Assembly (NCBI GenBank): GCA_964452575.1 | Contig: CAYVMN010000001.1 | Coordinates: forward strand, 1 to 64,000 | Length of the DNA: 64,000 nucleotides | DNA from: CAYVMN01 sp964452575 | GTDB lineage: Bacteria > Desulfobacterota > DSM-4660 > Desulfatiglandales > Desulfatiglandaceae | Direction of reading: 5' to 3' | Shown here: one piece after another, positions 8,994-18,770 of the stretch | Layout of the letters: each line of letters starts with the position of its first letter | Numbering within the stretch: the first letter of the stretch is position 1 | Program-made: the position numbers and the translations under genes | The notes under the pieces: model-generated | What the model was told of the DNA's origin: nothing | Seen by the model: only the letters and a program-made list of their open reading frames with translations | The model's database searches: none

Positions 8994-10661
8994 ATGAATA
9001 TCTCTAGTAGCCTTCGTTTTCCGTTCCTTTGTGCTGGGGGCATCTATATCTTGTCCACAGCTTTGCTGCTTATCTGGGGACTTGCAGATAACGGGTGGGT
9101 TTTTACGTATCCGCTCGATGACACCTATATACATATGGCAATGGCAAGAAATTTCGCCTATCACGGAGTGTGGGGAGCCACACAACATCAATTCAGTGCC
9201 TCTTCCTCCTCGCTGCTTTGGACGATCATGCTGAGTGCTTGTATTAAGTTGATCGGGCTTTGGGAATGGATTCCTCTTATCCTAAATTTCGTATTCAGCT
9301 TGTTGATCATCTATTGGGCCGACCGACTCCTAACGGATTTTGGAATCGGATCTCGTCTCAGGCTGCTAACCTTGCTCTGTTTGGTCCTCATCACACCTCT
9401 TCCAGTGCTTACCCTCATTGGTATGGAACATTCCGCTCACGCTCTGGCCACAATGTGGTTTTTATGGCTGGCAGTCAAACTAGTGACAACTGAAAGGCAA
9501 GGGTCTTCTCAAACGTTACTTGGGCTCGTGGCATTGAGCGCAGCCCTGGATGTTGCCTTAAGGGTTGAAGGGATCTTCTTGGTTAGTGTCGCGTGCCTGT
9601 TTCTGCTCGTTAGAAGGCGTTATCTCCAAGCCTTCCTTATCGGTGTGTCAGGACTCCTGCCGCTACTACTGTTCGGTTATTATTCAAGCAAGAATGGGAG
9701 TTACTGGCTGCCCAATTCGATTCTTATGAAGGGCAACTTGCCCGATTTCACGAGTTTCTACGGATGGGTAATGACGCTCGGTGGAAGGGCCATACGATTG
9801 TTGTTCAATTCCATCAACCTTTCTATGACCTGTCTGTTGGTCTCTCTCGCACTATTGATATTCCGACACTATCGGGAAACCAAGAATTTGCTTTCCCGTC
9901 CCAACGTTTTGGGAATGATGGTCTTTTTGATCACCTTGCTCCACCTCCAATATGCAGGCACCGGTTGGCTCTTTCGCTACGAGGCCTATTTGGTAATGAA
10001 TGGTCTGATCGCCATTGCCTGTCTGATCTCAGTTGTTTTGCCGACGCCCTCCGCGTCCCTGCGCGAAAAGGCTTTGATTCTGATGCCATCTTCCCGTCCC
10101 CTTCGTCCGGCAATTATCTTCTTTTTCTTGGTCGCACTGACGACTTACGGGGCTCGTATTGGACAATCTGCAACGACTTCTGCCTTGTGGATGAAGGACC
10201 GCTTCCAGGAACACATTTTGACGGCAAGGTTCGTGGAGAACTACTACGACCGTGCAACGCTTGTAATAAACGATCTCGGTGCCATGGCCTATTTTTCGAA
10301 AGCCAGGCTCTTGGATATTTTGGGGTTAGGAAGTATAGAGCCGGTTCGTTGGCGCCTTGCACAGGGTCGAGGCTTTCATAGTTCCGAAATGAAACGCTGG
10401 GTACGAGACTCTGGGGCCGAGATCGCCATATTTCAATCGAATTACACGCAATGGCATCGAGTGTTACCCAAGGGATGGGCCCATGTCTGCGATTGGAGGA
10501 TTCGACGCAGAAATATATTCAGGGACAGAATCGTGAGATTTTATGCCAGCAACCCTCAGAAGGCCAGGGAGCTGGAATTGAATCTCAGGGAATTCTCGGA
10601 TCGTTTACCAGAAGATATTGTTATATCTTTTTCTCAGCAGTCTGGGACAAAACCACCATAG
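8994..10661 (+). CDS. Polytopic membrane protein, GT-C glycosyltransferase-like
   Basis: 555 residues, about ten to twelve hydrophobic helices. After the first helix comes FTYPLDDTYIHMAMARNFAYHGVWG, the acidic first-loop pattern (DD-x-Y) of GT-C mannosyl/arabinosyl transferase-like proteins, and a soluble C-terminal region of about 170 residues. It is preceded by a 171-base AT-rich gap with two small hairpins and is not overlapped with the methyltransferase, so it may be a separate unit. It probably uses a polyprenyl-phosphate sugar donor at the periplasmic face; donor and acceptor are unknown. Confidence 0.65.
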   Translation: MNISSSLRFPFLCAGGIYILSTALLLIWGLADNGWVFTYPLDDTYIHMAMARNFAYHGVWGATQHQFSASSSSLLWTIMLSACIKLIGLWEWIPLILNFVFSLLIIYWADRLLTDFGIGSRLRLLTLLCLVLITPLPVLTLIGMEHSAHALATMWFLWLAVKLVTTERQGSSQTLLGLVALSAALDVALRVEGIFLVSVACLFLLVRRRYLQAFLIGVSGLLPLLLFGYYSSKNGSYWLPNSILMKGNLPDFTSFYGWVMTLGGRAIRLLFNSINLSMTCLLVSLALLIFRHYRETKNLLSRPNVLGMMVFLITLLHLQYAGTGWLFRYEAYLVMNGLIAIACLISVVLPTPSASLREKALILMPSSRPLRPAIIFFFLVALTTYGARIGQSATTSALWMKDRFQEHILTARFVENYYDRATLVINDLGAMAYFSKARLLDILGLGSIEPVRWRLAQGRGFHSSEMKRWVRDSGAEIAIFQSNYTQWHRVLPKGWAHVCDWRIRRRNIFRDRIVRFYASNPQKARELELNLREFSDRLPEDIVISFSQQSGTKPP

Positions 10662-10669
10662 CATGTGGC

Positions 10670-10860
10670 TTAACCTGTACCCCTCTCTTTCAGACGGATG
10701 GCATCTTCTAGATCCCACAATTTCAAATTAATCGCCTCTATGTCGATAAATTCATGGGAATCAAACTTCATCCCAATGCCTTCCGTGGCGTCCTTAATGT
10801 GCTAGAGTTCTTTCAGAATATTGTTCAGTTTTCTTTATTTTGACTTCTTTGGCTTTAATA
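10670..10860 (-). pseudogene. Decayed DUF6165-like fragment
   Basis: Reading the minus strand just before the GT9 remnant ends, one frame gives a coding-like stretch ending at the TAA at 10670-10672: ...EAINLKLWDLEDAIRLKERG. The N-x-x-LW-x-ED-IR-x-E pattern is how I remember the helical segment of DUF6165 proteins, which often sit in LPS/capsule loci. In-frame stops (for example TAG at 10802-10804) break the frame upstream, so this is not an intact gene. The family match is from memory on a short segment and is tentative. Confidence 0.35.
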
Positions 10861-10891
10861 ACAAGTATGATGGACTCATCCACCAATTAAC

Positions 10892-11545
10892 CTATTCACT
10901 TGGACCCCAGAGAATAACCGATGCATAGCCATGGTCCCTGGCCTCCTCTACCAGGGCGGCCATCTCTTCCACGGCCCACATCTTGGTGAGCCAGCCGGCG
11001 CCGATGCCGAAAATGGTTCTTTTTTCATTAAGACGGCTTTCTTTCCACCAATGCCGGATTTTTGCGTCCGCCTTCGGATCCCTGGGGAATGGCACGGGCA
11101 TATGGTGGGGCATGTCCAGTTCAAGGGCCCGGCCCAGGTATAGACTCCTGACGCTCACATGGCTCAGCTCATCAGGTGGGGACACCCGGCGATTGGTGAA
11201 AAGAGGGGCCAGTTCCCTCCCTTCAAGGGATGCGGGGCTAAACCCTACGCGCACAGGAATGCCGGCCAAGAAAGGGAGTATGGCACTCCGGGTCAGGCCC
11301 TGGGGATCGATAGAGATTCCATAGTGTTCAGAACGGATCCCTCGCACCAACCGCCCGATTCCAAGGGGATTTCTATCTGCTCCCCTCCACACGTGGACCC
11401 GATCCAGCTGGGAGAAGCCGTGAAGGAGGGGGGCAAAGGGTTCGTCCACAACCTACCCCATGTGGGCACCAGGCATCTTTTTGCGCAATGCAAAAAAGAG
11501 GGGAAGGGTCAGGGCAATGTCTCCCCTGCGCAATGAGAGCTTAGG
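10892..11545 (-). pseudogene. GT9 heptosyltransferase pseudogene with amber stop, 3'-truncated
   Basis: The minus strand encodes the first half of a GT9 enzyme: SLRRGDIALTLPLFFALRKKMPGAHMG, then a TAG at 11453-11455, then VVDEPFAPLLHGF continuing in the same frame to residue ...VILWGPSE. Family members usually have Trp in the equivalent position, so a TGG to TAG change explains the break. The frame ends at 10892, where the family's Gly-rich nucleotide-binding half should begin; that half is missing. The start is fused to a radical SAM remnant. The gene is therefore broken three ways and should not make an active enzyme. Confidence 0.75.
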
Positions 11546-11589
11546 CCTAAAGAAACTCATAAAACATCTGTTGCATAGCAGGATCTTTC

Positions 11590-11767
11590 TTTTTTCCCCA
11601 CCCATGGATGCGCTAGGACAGAATGCGCAGTGGGCATTGCAATGGTTGGTTGTCTCGATACGCACTACTCTTGGAAATTTTGAACGAGACACCTCCATAA
11701 TCACGGCAGCGGTCCAAGCTAAAAAGCGAAAGCCACCCATTGGTTCGATCTTGCTGGCAGCGTCCAC
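11590..11767 (-). pseudogene. Radical SAM remnant (N-terminal cluster site only)
   Basis: About 60 codons on the minus strand contain RVVRIETTNHCNAHCAFCPSASM, a textbook radical SAM N-terminal strand and CxxxCxxC site. Within about 15 codons the frame runs into the N-terminus of the GT9 pseudogene, with no barrel between them, so an internal deletion joined the two genes. The remnant is further evidence that the 10.6-11.8 kb segment is a graveyard of the same gene types that make up the intact operon at 1-8 kb. Confidence 0.6.
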
Positions 11768-12001
11768 TCATATCCTTTAGGCGTTGCATAACAGGACTGG
11801 GGTCGCAATGGACCCCTCAAAACGCCCACTTTCCCGCTCAACGCCTTTTAATCCCCTGAATTGGAAAATGGAGATTGTATTGCAAATTGAGGTATGACCC
11901 GGTACAACATAGCCCTAAAGCGCCATTTTTTTCGAAAGGAGTGTAGTCAACCACGGTCTGAGTGTCAAACGGAAAGCCTCGGTGATCAAATGGCTTAGGA
12001 G

Positions 12002-13774
12002 ATGCCCGAAAGAGCCATATCAGCCTTGGGAACCTATCACTCCATGGATATAATCGCTATGCTGAGACAACCCTACGTGGGAAAAACCTTACTGGCCATT
12101 TTCTCTCTGGGCCTAGTTGTTTTTGCACTCGCCACCCAATCAGGCCTTTGGGATCGGGATGAGTCAGTTTTTGCTCGCACCGCCGCTGAGATGCTCCAGA
12201 GCGGGGAATGGCTGTTGCCCACCTTCAACGGAAAGGTCTTCGCCCACAAGCCGCCCCTCTCACTCTGGGCCATGGCGGGCAGCATGGCCCTATTCGGTGT
12301 AAACGCCTTGGCGGTACGGTTGCCGGCTGTTTTTTCGCTGGCAGCCTCAGGATGGCTGGTATTCCTGATGGGCAGGAGGCTCTTTTCGCCCCGGGTGGGC
12401 TTCTGGGCAAGTGCCATGTTGATGAGCTCGGCCATGGCCATGTACCTCGGCAGCGCGGCCATGCTCGATGCTACGCTAATAACTTTTATCTGCCTGGCCA
12501 TGTGGGCACACGTGGAAGGGATCCATCATCCCAAGAGGTGGTGGGCCTATTGGCCGGTCTTGACCTTGGCAATAGGGCTTTCCGAATTGACGAAACACCC
12601 GGTGGGGATGGCAGTGTTGGCACCTGCCACACTTCTCAGCACCTGGATGTTGCGAAAGGAAAAACAGATCCCTAAAAGCTACTGGCTGGGCTTGATGGCG
12701 GCCTTTGCCGTGGGCTGTGGTCTGTATGTGGCCTGGTTTCTGCCTGTTCAGAAGCTTGCCCCTGGGTTTACCCATGAAAGCCATGGGCTCCACATCGTGG
12801 GCCGGTTTTTCACTGCCATGGAGGGACACGGGGCCAACAGCCTGCTAGGGTATCTGGCCCTCTTGCCTATCTATCTTCCCGTTTTGATCGCCGGCTTCGC
12901 CCCTTGGACGGCCTTTCTGCCCGCAGGGGTCTTGGCCTCGATTCATGGTCATGTGGGTGGGCGAAGCGCACAGGTCTTCATCTGGACCTGGGTTCTGCCT
13001 ATTTTCATTTTCTTCAGCCTGGCAGCCACCAAGTTGCCTCACTACGTCTTGCCGGTGTTCCCTCCATTGGCCCTGTTGGCGGCGGGCACCTTTGAGGCCT
13101 GGCGGGTTGGAATGCTCGGTGAAAAGGATCGTGCCTGGTTGCGCTCCGGGGCGTGGTTTTTGGCCCCTGTGATATTTGTTGCCGGGCTGACGCTTGGAAT
13201 GGCAGCCCCTTTGATGGGTCGTGGCTTGTGGCGCGTTGTAGGGGTGCTGCCAGGGGTGGTGGCTTTGGTCTATGGCTTGTTCGTGGTTCGGTTAATTCTT
13301 AAGGAACGGATGATCCAGGTGGCCCGGATATTCCTATTTGGAATGCCCCTCATCGTGCTGCTTGCGGCGTGTTTGAGTTTGCCTGCCATTGAGCCTTTGA
13401 TCAAGGTCTCCCCGGTGCTGGCAGAGACCATTCAGGCGCATCGGTCCTCAAAGGAGCCAGTGGCCGCGTGCGGCTATGTCGAACCCAGTTTCATGTTCTA
13501 CATGAATTTGCCCGCCCATCAACCCATCTCTGTAGTGGTGCCACAGCCCGAGGCATTGAGCGCGTGGCTCCACAAACCTGGAGGGGGGTGGCTGGTGGTG
13601 TACGATTCCCTCTGGCTAGACATGATCGGCCGCTTTGGACCGGTTCAGCGTGGGGAAACCCTCTATAAGATACCAGTGCTCAATACTAATGACAACGCCC
13701 GGCGGGATATGGTGCGGGTGGTTCGGCGCCTCCCGCGTAACAACACCCCATCTGCCCAGGAGTCTTCCCCGTGA
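12002..13774 (+). CDS. ArnT-like dolichyl/undecaprenyl-phosphate glycosyltransferase (GT83/PMT)
   Basis: 590 residues with around twelve hydrophobic helices. The first loop, WDRDESVFARTAAEM...GEWLLPTFNGKVFAHKPPLSLW, is the hallmark of ArnT/PMT enzymes: acidic catalytic D-E pair, then the KPPL motif. Such proteins move a sugar (for example aminoarabinose) from undecaprenyl phosphate to lipid A or another lipid at the periplasmic face. The ATG at 12002 has a purine-rich TAGGAG immediately upstream; ATGs at 12044 or 12059 would shorten it to the first helix. It is coupled to a GT2 gene by a GTGA overlap, a pairing that makes and uses a polyprenyl-phosphate sugar. Confidence 0.85.
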   Translation: MPERAISALGTYHSMDIIAMLRQPYVGKTLLAIFSLGLVVFALATQSGLWDRDESVFARTAAEMLQSGEWLLPTFNGKVFAHKPPLSLWAMAGSMALFGVNALAVRLPAVFSLAASGWLVFLMGRRLFSPRVGFWASAMLMSSAMAMYLGSAAMLDATLITFICLAMWAHVEGIHHPKRWWAYWPVLTLAIGLSELTKHPVGMAVLAPATLLSTWMLRKEKQIPKSYWLGLMAAFAVGCGLYVAWFLPVQKLAPGFTHESHGLHIVGRFFTAMEGHGANSLLGYLALLPIYLPVLIAGFAPWTAFLPAGVLASIHGHVGGRSAQVFIWTWVLPIFIFFSLAATKLPHYVLPVFPPLALLAAGTFEAWRVGMLGEKDRAWLRSGAWFLAPVIFVAGLTLGMAAPLMGRGLWRVVGVLPGVVALVYGLFVVRLILKERMIQVARIFLFGMPLIVLLAACLSLPAIEPLIKVSPVLAETIQAHRSSKEPVAACGYVEPSFMFYMNLPAHQPISVVVPQPEALSAWLHKPGGGWLVVYDSLWLDMIGRFGPVQRGETLYKIPVLNTNDNARRDMVRVVRRLPRNNTPSAQESSP

Positions 13775-14547
13775 GCTTTTTTTTCGTAGAAATCGTGGTG
13801 CCCTGTTACAATGAGGTGGAGCGTTTGGACGGCGACCGCTTTCTGGCTTGGTTGTCGAACCATCATCACTATCTTTTTCGGTTTGTGAATGATGGCAGCA
13901 CCGATGGCACCCTATCCTGTCTGAAAGCACTGGCTGCAGCCAATCCAGCCCAGGTGCGGGTTCATGATTTGCGGTCCAATGCCGGCAAGGCCGAGGCCGT
14001 AAGGCGTGGGCTATTGGCGATTTTGGCGGCTGGTGCGGCCACGTATATGGGTTATTTTGATGCCGACCAATCGACTCCCCTGACGGAACTCCCGAGGCTG
14101 GTCAAGGCCCTGGAAAATAGGCCTCATTGCCGAATGGCGCTGGGGTCCAGGGTTCTGCTGATGGGACGTGATATCCAGCGAAAAGCAGGCCGTCACTACC
14201 TGGGACGTCTCTATGCTACCCTGGCCTCCCTTGTGCTGGACCTGCCGGTTTATGATACACAGTGCGGCGCCAAAGTGATGCGGGTTTGCCCCGACTGGTG
14301 CCAGTTGCTTGCCTCGCCCTTCTCGACCCGATGGGTCTTCGATGTAGAGTTGATTTCCCGTCTGGTGCGTTTTGACCGTAAGATGCGACCGGATGACAAC
14401 CCCCGGACTTTGCTAGTGGAAGTTCCTGTTTATCGCTGGGTGGATATACGCGGCTCCAAGGTCACGGCCCTTGACGGGCTGGTCGCTCTTGCCGATCTGG
14501 CCCGCCTTTATTTTGTGCACCGTCGCCGATGGCGAGCCGGAGCATAG
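13771..14547 (+). CDS. GT2 polyprenyl-phosphate sugar synthase (DPM1-like)
   Basis: 258 residues, GT-A fold. EIVVPCYNE opens the fold, NDGSTDGT follows, and GYFDADQSTPL contains the DxD-like metal site; a later DTQCGAK segment is common in dolichyl-phosphate mannose synthase-like enzymes. The start is a GTG at 13771 overlapping the TGA stop of the ArnT-like gene, a strong sign of coupling. The expected job is to charge undecaprenyl phosphate with a sugar for the neighbouring transferase, on the cytoplasmic side. No transmembrane tail is visible, so it is probably peripheral. Confidence 0.85.
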   Translation: MSFFFVEIVVPCYNEVERLDGDRFLAWLSNHHHYLFRFVNDGSTDGTLSCLKALAAANPAQVRVHDLRSNAGKAEAVRRGLLAILAAGAATYMGYFDADQSTPLTELPRLVKALENRPHCRMALGSRVLLMGRDIQRKAGRHYLGRLYATLASLVLDLPVYDTQCGAKVMRVCPDWCQLLASPFSTRWVFDVELISRLVRFDRKMRPDDNPRTLLVEVPVYRWVDIRGSKVTALDGLVALADLARLYFVHRRRWRAGA

Positions 14548-14610
14548 GCCCCTGAAATCATGCTCCCAAGGGATGAAACCAAGACCCCGAAAACGTGTTC
14601 AAGCCTCTTC

Positions 14611-16149
14611 TCACATCTTCTCCCGCAACCCGATTGCCAGAAATGTGGTCGAAAAGGCCACCAGGCTGTAGGCAACCCAAGACAATGGGCCCATCGGATC
14701 GGCCCATGTCAGCAGCGTGCAGAGGGCCATGACCAGGATCGGCATGAGGCATGCCTCGGCAGTTGCCCCCGCCAACCTGGCCGTATCCACCGGATGGACA
14801 GACCGCCAAACTTCCATGAGGATAAAGGCTGAACCGAGGGCCGCCATCATCCATGCTGCTTTCGGGAATCCGCCGGTACAAGCCGCGCCAATGCCGCAGA
14901 TCGCGGCCCCTGCCCCATAGACCCCTCTGAGGGTCTCTTGAAGCCCATCTCCTATCGCCGCCTTCAGGAGCCCTGATCCGAGGATGACGAGTTTAAGCCC
15001 TACCCAGATTGCGACCGCGATGGTGAAGGCCCGGACCCCCCACAGATTTCGGGGAAAGGCAATCGCACAAAAGAAAATGATCTCCATCAGCAGGAGCGCG
15101 GAAAGTAAGGGTTGGCCCTTTGCCAGTCTAGGGGCAACCCTCCATCCGGGGTGTAGCTCATGGGCCCAGCGAAGCCATGAGGTCTGGACCAAGGGAATGA
15201 GTGCCAGAGACAAGATGGTCTGGAGGTTGCAGTTCCAATGCCGAAAGAAGAAGACCCGGAGGAGCACCGTTGCGGCGAAGGCGCATAGGGTCAAGACAAA
15301 CCACAGGTCGAAAAGGCCTGGGTAACGTTTGGGGACCTGGCTGTGGTTGTGCGTATTGGCCTGATTTGGGACTTGGCGCGGTGTAAGGGAGAGGGCGAAG
15401 GTGAGCAGGCAGGCTGCGGCCAGGGAGAGAGAACTGGTGACGATGTTCATCCATGGGCGGGCCAGAAAGGCATAGAGATACCCGTTCACTACCAGGCTCA
15501 ATACCCCTACAACCAAAAAGGCCGGCATCCAACCAAGGATAACCGCTGCGAGGGGGCTTTGTTCTGCTATCGCGGCCTGCACCTTCGCTGTAAGGAGGAT
15601 CAATGTTACCAGCAGAACAGATAGGATCACCGTCTGTTTCACAAGGAGAGGCCATCCGTCAGGAAGCCAGGCAGGGAGAAGGCTGAGCCACGGTCTTAGG
15701 GCATTGGAGCCCAGGACCAACAGAAGGAGAGAGAAAAGGATAAAGGTAGTGGGCGTTGTCCTGCCTGGCTTGCGCGACGGGAACAGCCGGACCAGGATAA
15801 TCCCCGTTGCGAGCAGGGTCTCAATGCCGGCTATTCGGAGGATGATCCCTGAGAGGCTCTCCCCAGCTCGGGGCCACCAGTAGGCAGGGAGCAAACCGGC
15901 CTCAATGCACCACACGGCCGCAACTGAAGGCCGGCGGAGCAACTGTTTCACTGCCCGAACACTGGGACGCAGGCAAAGGGCGGAAACAATCCAACCAAGG
16001 GCCCCTGCCTGCAGAAGCGGAATGGAGGCATACTGCGCCACGACCTCGAGGCGCAGGTCGATTATCCGCCACACGAGCACAAAAAGAAGTCCGTGCGCAA
16101 GAATGTAAGAGGCGGTCAGCAAAAGCCAAAACCGCACCACAATATCCAT
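14611..16149 (-). CDS. Unrecognised polytopic membrane protein
   Basis: About 512 residues, almost entirely hydrophobic, with roughly twelve to fourteen helices. I do not recognise a family signature. A loop near the middle is rich in Asn/His/Pro (QANTHNHSQVPKRYPG), and a few charged residues lie inside helices near the end. The start is placed at the ATG at 16149, which puts the first helix right after the start; an upstream in-frame codon would add 12 residues. It lies 90 bases downstream of the IPTL-CTERM gene on the same strand, so it may assist export or envelope anchoring of that protein, which is inference from position only. Confidence 0.7.
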   Translation of the reverse strand: MDIVVRFWLLLTASYILAHGLLFVLVWRIIDLRLEVVAQYASIPLLQAGALGWIVSALCLRPSVRAVKQLLRRPSVAAVWCIEAGLLPAYWWPRAGESLSGIILRIAGIETLLATGIILVRLFPSRKPGRTTPTTFILFSLLLLVLGSNALRPWLSLLPAWLPDGWPLLVKQTVILSVLLVTLILLTAKVQAAIAEQSPLAAVILGWMPAFLVVGVLSLVVNGYLYAFLARPWMNIVTSSLSLAAACLLTFALSLTPRQVPNQANTHNHSQVPKRYPGLFDLWFVLTLCAFAATVLLRVFFFRHWNCNLQTILSLALIPLVQTSWLRWAHELHPGWRVAPRLAKGQPLLSALLLMEIIFFCAIAFPRNLWGVRAFTIAVAIWVGLKLVILGSGLLKAAIGDGLQETLRGVYGAGAAICGIGAACTGGFPKAAWMMAALGSAFILMEVWRSVHPVDTARLAGATAEACLMPILVMALCTLLTWADPMGPLSWVAYSLVAFSTTFLAIGLREKM

Positions 16150-16239
16150 GGGCAATCTTGTGAAAGGCAAATGGGCGAACGGCAAACGACCATAAGGCTA
16201 GGGGCAACTCATATGCCCTGAGATCCCCCTTAGCCCCGT

Positions 16240-17106
16240 TTAGGCCGGTGTAGCGAAACCCCTTTTTCGCAAGTAGTGGAGACCCAGAATCAATAAGATC
16301 ACGGTGAATGCCGCTAAACCCCACTCGGTTAGGGTAGGAATCGGTGGCCCTGATGCCCCTGCAAGGGGGGTCCCCAGGGTCCCTATGAAATCCGTATCCG
16401 CGACCCCATCACCATTGATATCCGGGATCACCGTATTCTTGCCATCCACCTTTCCCATGGGGATCCAGATCTGGGTGTTCTTGTTGGCAGCTCCGCAGGC
16501 CTGCATGTCGGTGGCCACAGAGGCAAGGTTGGCCACACCGATATAGCCGGACTGCTCCACCAGTGAGAGCCTCACATTTACTGGCTGGATGTTTCCATTC
16601 ACCATCTTTGAGCCCGTGAAGAGCACCTGATCATAGTAGTCACTGGTAGGATCGGATTTCTCCAGGATGCCGACGCCGTTGTCGTTGGGCCACCCTAATC
16701 CCCCGGTATATGTAGCACCAATGGGGTGGCCAGCACCATCGAATAGATCGATGACCACGCTGCGGCCCCAATGCTTGAACTGGTCATATTTCCCTGCTGC
16801 GGCGTTCATCACAGCCTGAATCATAAAGTCGTCATTGCCCCAATGGGCGCAGGGCCTCCATGGGCTCTGCACAAAGATACCAGTGGGATACATGCTGCTG
16901 TCCCACATCGGATAGGCCTGTTCCCCGGTACCAGGACCAGTGCCTTGGGTATCTACTCTCCCTGGCAGGGTGTTTGCGTTCATATTGGGCGGACCAAAGA
17001 AAGGGGGTTCAATCTGCTGCACCGCTGCCACCGCGGGAAAGGCCATGAAGCCAAGGATTACGGTAATCGCCCCTATGAGAGACCAGGATCTTGCCCTTTG
17101 AATCAT
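16240..17106 (-). CDS. Secreted IPTL-CTERM sorting-domain protein
   Basis: 288 residues. It has a signal peptide (hydrophobic core LIGAITVILGF, cleavage near AVA-AVQ). The C-terminus is PPIPTLTEWGLAAF, a hydrophobic helix, then LRKRG: the complete IPTL-CTERM signal (IPTLxxWG, membrane span, basic end), which is recognised by an exosortase of the XrtH type at the periplasmic side. Just before it, PDINGDGVADTDF is an EF-hand/dockerin-like calcium loop. The central ~200 residues match nothing I know. The ATG at 17106 is decided by the AAAGGAGGT ribosome site upstream. An exosortase gene lies about 24 kb away at 40857-42302. Confidence 0.85.
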   Translation of the reverse strand: MIQRARSWSLIGAITVILGFMAFPAVAAVQQIEPPFFGPPNMNANTLPGRVDTQGTGPGTGEQAYPMWDSSMYPTGIFVQSPWRPCAHWGNDDFMIQAVMNAAAGKYDQFKHWGRSVVIDLFDGAGHPIGATYTGGLGWPNDNGVGILEKSDPTSDYYDQVLFTGSKMVNGNIQPVNVRLSLVEQSGYIGVANLASVATDMQACGAANKNTQIWIPMGKVDGKNTVIPDINGDGVADTDFIGTLGTPLAGASGPPIPTLTEWGLAAFTVILLILGLHYLRKRGFATPA

Positions 17107-17306
17107 GATCAAGACCTCCTTTCACATCCGGATCATCCGGGCTTCGGTGTCATTTTATCATTGAGAAACACCAGCATCACTCAGACGGCGCGACTATGAC
17201 AAAATAGAACTCCGCTGTCAAGAAAATTAGGTCCACCCAAACAATACCTTTTGGATTTTTTACAGCTGTGGTATCGTGAGCACCGGAGGCGCCTTGGCTG
17301 AGACCC

Positions 17307-18746
17307 ATGAACAGGCAAAACGCCATGGATGGATCAATGATAAGAAAGATCGCCCTCATCGAACCCACCACCGATATTCCCAACATCTATTCCTTGACCA
17401 TTTCACCGCGTCTGGGACTGCCTGCTATCGGTACCATCCTGAAGAGCAGGGGATACGAGGTTGATATTTTTGTCGAAGGGATCAAGGCCCCGGCCATCAA
17501 AGAGCTTCTTGAATACGATCTGATCGGGGTCTCGGTTTTGTCCAATACCGCCAACCGAGGGTATTCGTATGCGAAGAGGCTCAAGAAATATGGAACCAAG
17601 ATCGTTCTGGGAGGACCTCACGTAACGTTTCTCCCGGAAGATGGCCTAAGACACGCCGATTTTGTCGTTCGTGGCGAAGGTGAGGAGACCCTGCCCGAGT
17701 TGATTGATGCCCTAAACAACCACAGGCCTCTCGATAGCGTTCAGGGTCTTTCCTATCGGGAAAACGGCCTTATCAATCACAACCCGGAGAGAGGGTTCAA
17801 ATCCTACTATCTGGACGTGACTCCTGACCTCGGCCTGATCAAAGGTGTCAAGAGATTTTCTCGGGGGCTTTTGTCAAGATACCGATTCATACCGATGGTG
17901 TATACCTCAAGAGGATGTCCATTCCATTGCCGCTACTGCACCATTGCCGGATTTGCCGGGAGGAAGCCCCGTTATCGTTCCTTGAAAAGGTGTCTGGAAG
18001 ACATCAGACACACCACCGCACTTACGCGAAAAGACATCGGTATCGCTGATGATAATTTCACCATGGATATGCAGAGGACAAAGACCTTCCTGAGAAATTT
18101 GATTTCTCTGAGACTTCCCAGGCAATATACCTTCATGACCCAGATCAAAGTCAATGCCTTTGGGGATGAGGAACTTTTGGCCCTGTTGCGGGATGCCAAT
18201 TTCGAACTCCTTCATGTGGGCTATGAATCCATCAGTGATCATACCCTGCGAGACTGGAAAAAAGAGCAGTCTATGGATGAGATGGTCCGCAGCGTAGAGC
18301 AGGCAAGAAAATACCATCTAAAAATCAATGGGATGTTTGTGGTGGGCTCCGACCATGACACGGAAGAAACGGTTCAAGAGACAACCGATTTCGCCATTGA
18401 AAGCGGTTTGGCCGTCATGCAGATGTGGATCCTGACCCCTCTTCCCGGTTCTGACATATTCCGCCAGACGTGGGTTGAAAACAGGATCTTCAACAGACAG
18501 TGGCGCCATTATGATTGCCAGCATTCCGTGTTTTTTCCCCTTCGAATAAGACCCAGCCGGCTGCAAAGGGCGGTGAGGATGGCCAATAAACGATTTTATG
18601 ACTTCAGGAGGATGTTTGTCCATGCGCCCGGAAACAGAATCACCTATGGGATGAATGCGCATCTGATGAATCGGTGGATGGGAAAATACGAAAGGACACT
18701 GAAAGGCATTGAGGAGGGCTTCTATTCAGAGATCATCATTTGTTGA
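17307..18746 (+). CDS. B12-binding radical SAM enzyme
   Basis: 479 residues. Residues about 12-150 form a Rossmann-like cobalamin-binding domain (IALIEPTTDIPN, GVSVLSNTAN, VLGGPHVTFLPE); the radical SAM site C-PFH-C-RY-C is at residues 204-211, and the barrel ends around residue 400 with a short helical tail. Enzymes of this class methylate unactivated carbons, build rings or rearrange lipids (hopanoid methylases, bacteriochlorophyll cyclase, ladderane-associated proteins). It pairs with a second B12 radical SAM gene 24 bases downstream. Start codon is uncertain: ATG at 17307, 17325 or 17337, with no convincing ribosome site for any. Confidence 0.85.
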   Translation: MNRQNAMDGSMIRKIALIEPTTDIPNIYSLTISPRLGLPAIGTILKSRGYEVDIFVEGIKAPAIKELLEYDLIGVSVLSNTANRGYSYAKRLKKYGTKIVLGGPHVTFLPEDGLRHADFVVRGEGEETLPELIDALNNHRPLDSVQGLSYRENGLINHNPERGFKSYYLDVTPDLGLIKGVKRFSRGLLSRYRFIPMVYTSRGCPFHCRYCTIAGFAGRKPRYRSLKRCLEDIRHTTALTRKDIGIADDNFTMDMQRTKTFLRNLISLRLPRQYTFMTQIKVNAFGDEELLALLRDANFELLHVGYESISDHTLRDWKKEQSMDEMVRSVEQARKYHLKINGMFVVGSDHDTEETVQETTDFAIESGLAVMQMWILTPLPGSDIFRQTWVENRIFNRQWRHYDCQHSVFFPLRIRPSRLQRAVRMANKRFYDFRRMFVHAPGNRITYGMNAHLMNRWMGKYERTLKGIEEGFYSEIIIC

Positions 18747-18770
18747 GGGAAAAACTTTCCAGTTTGAATC

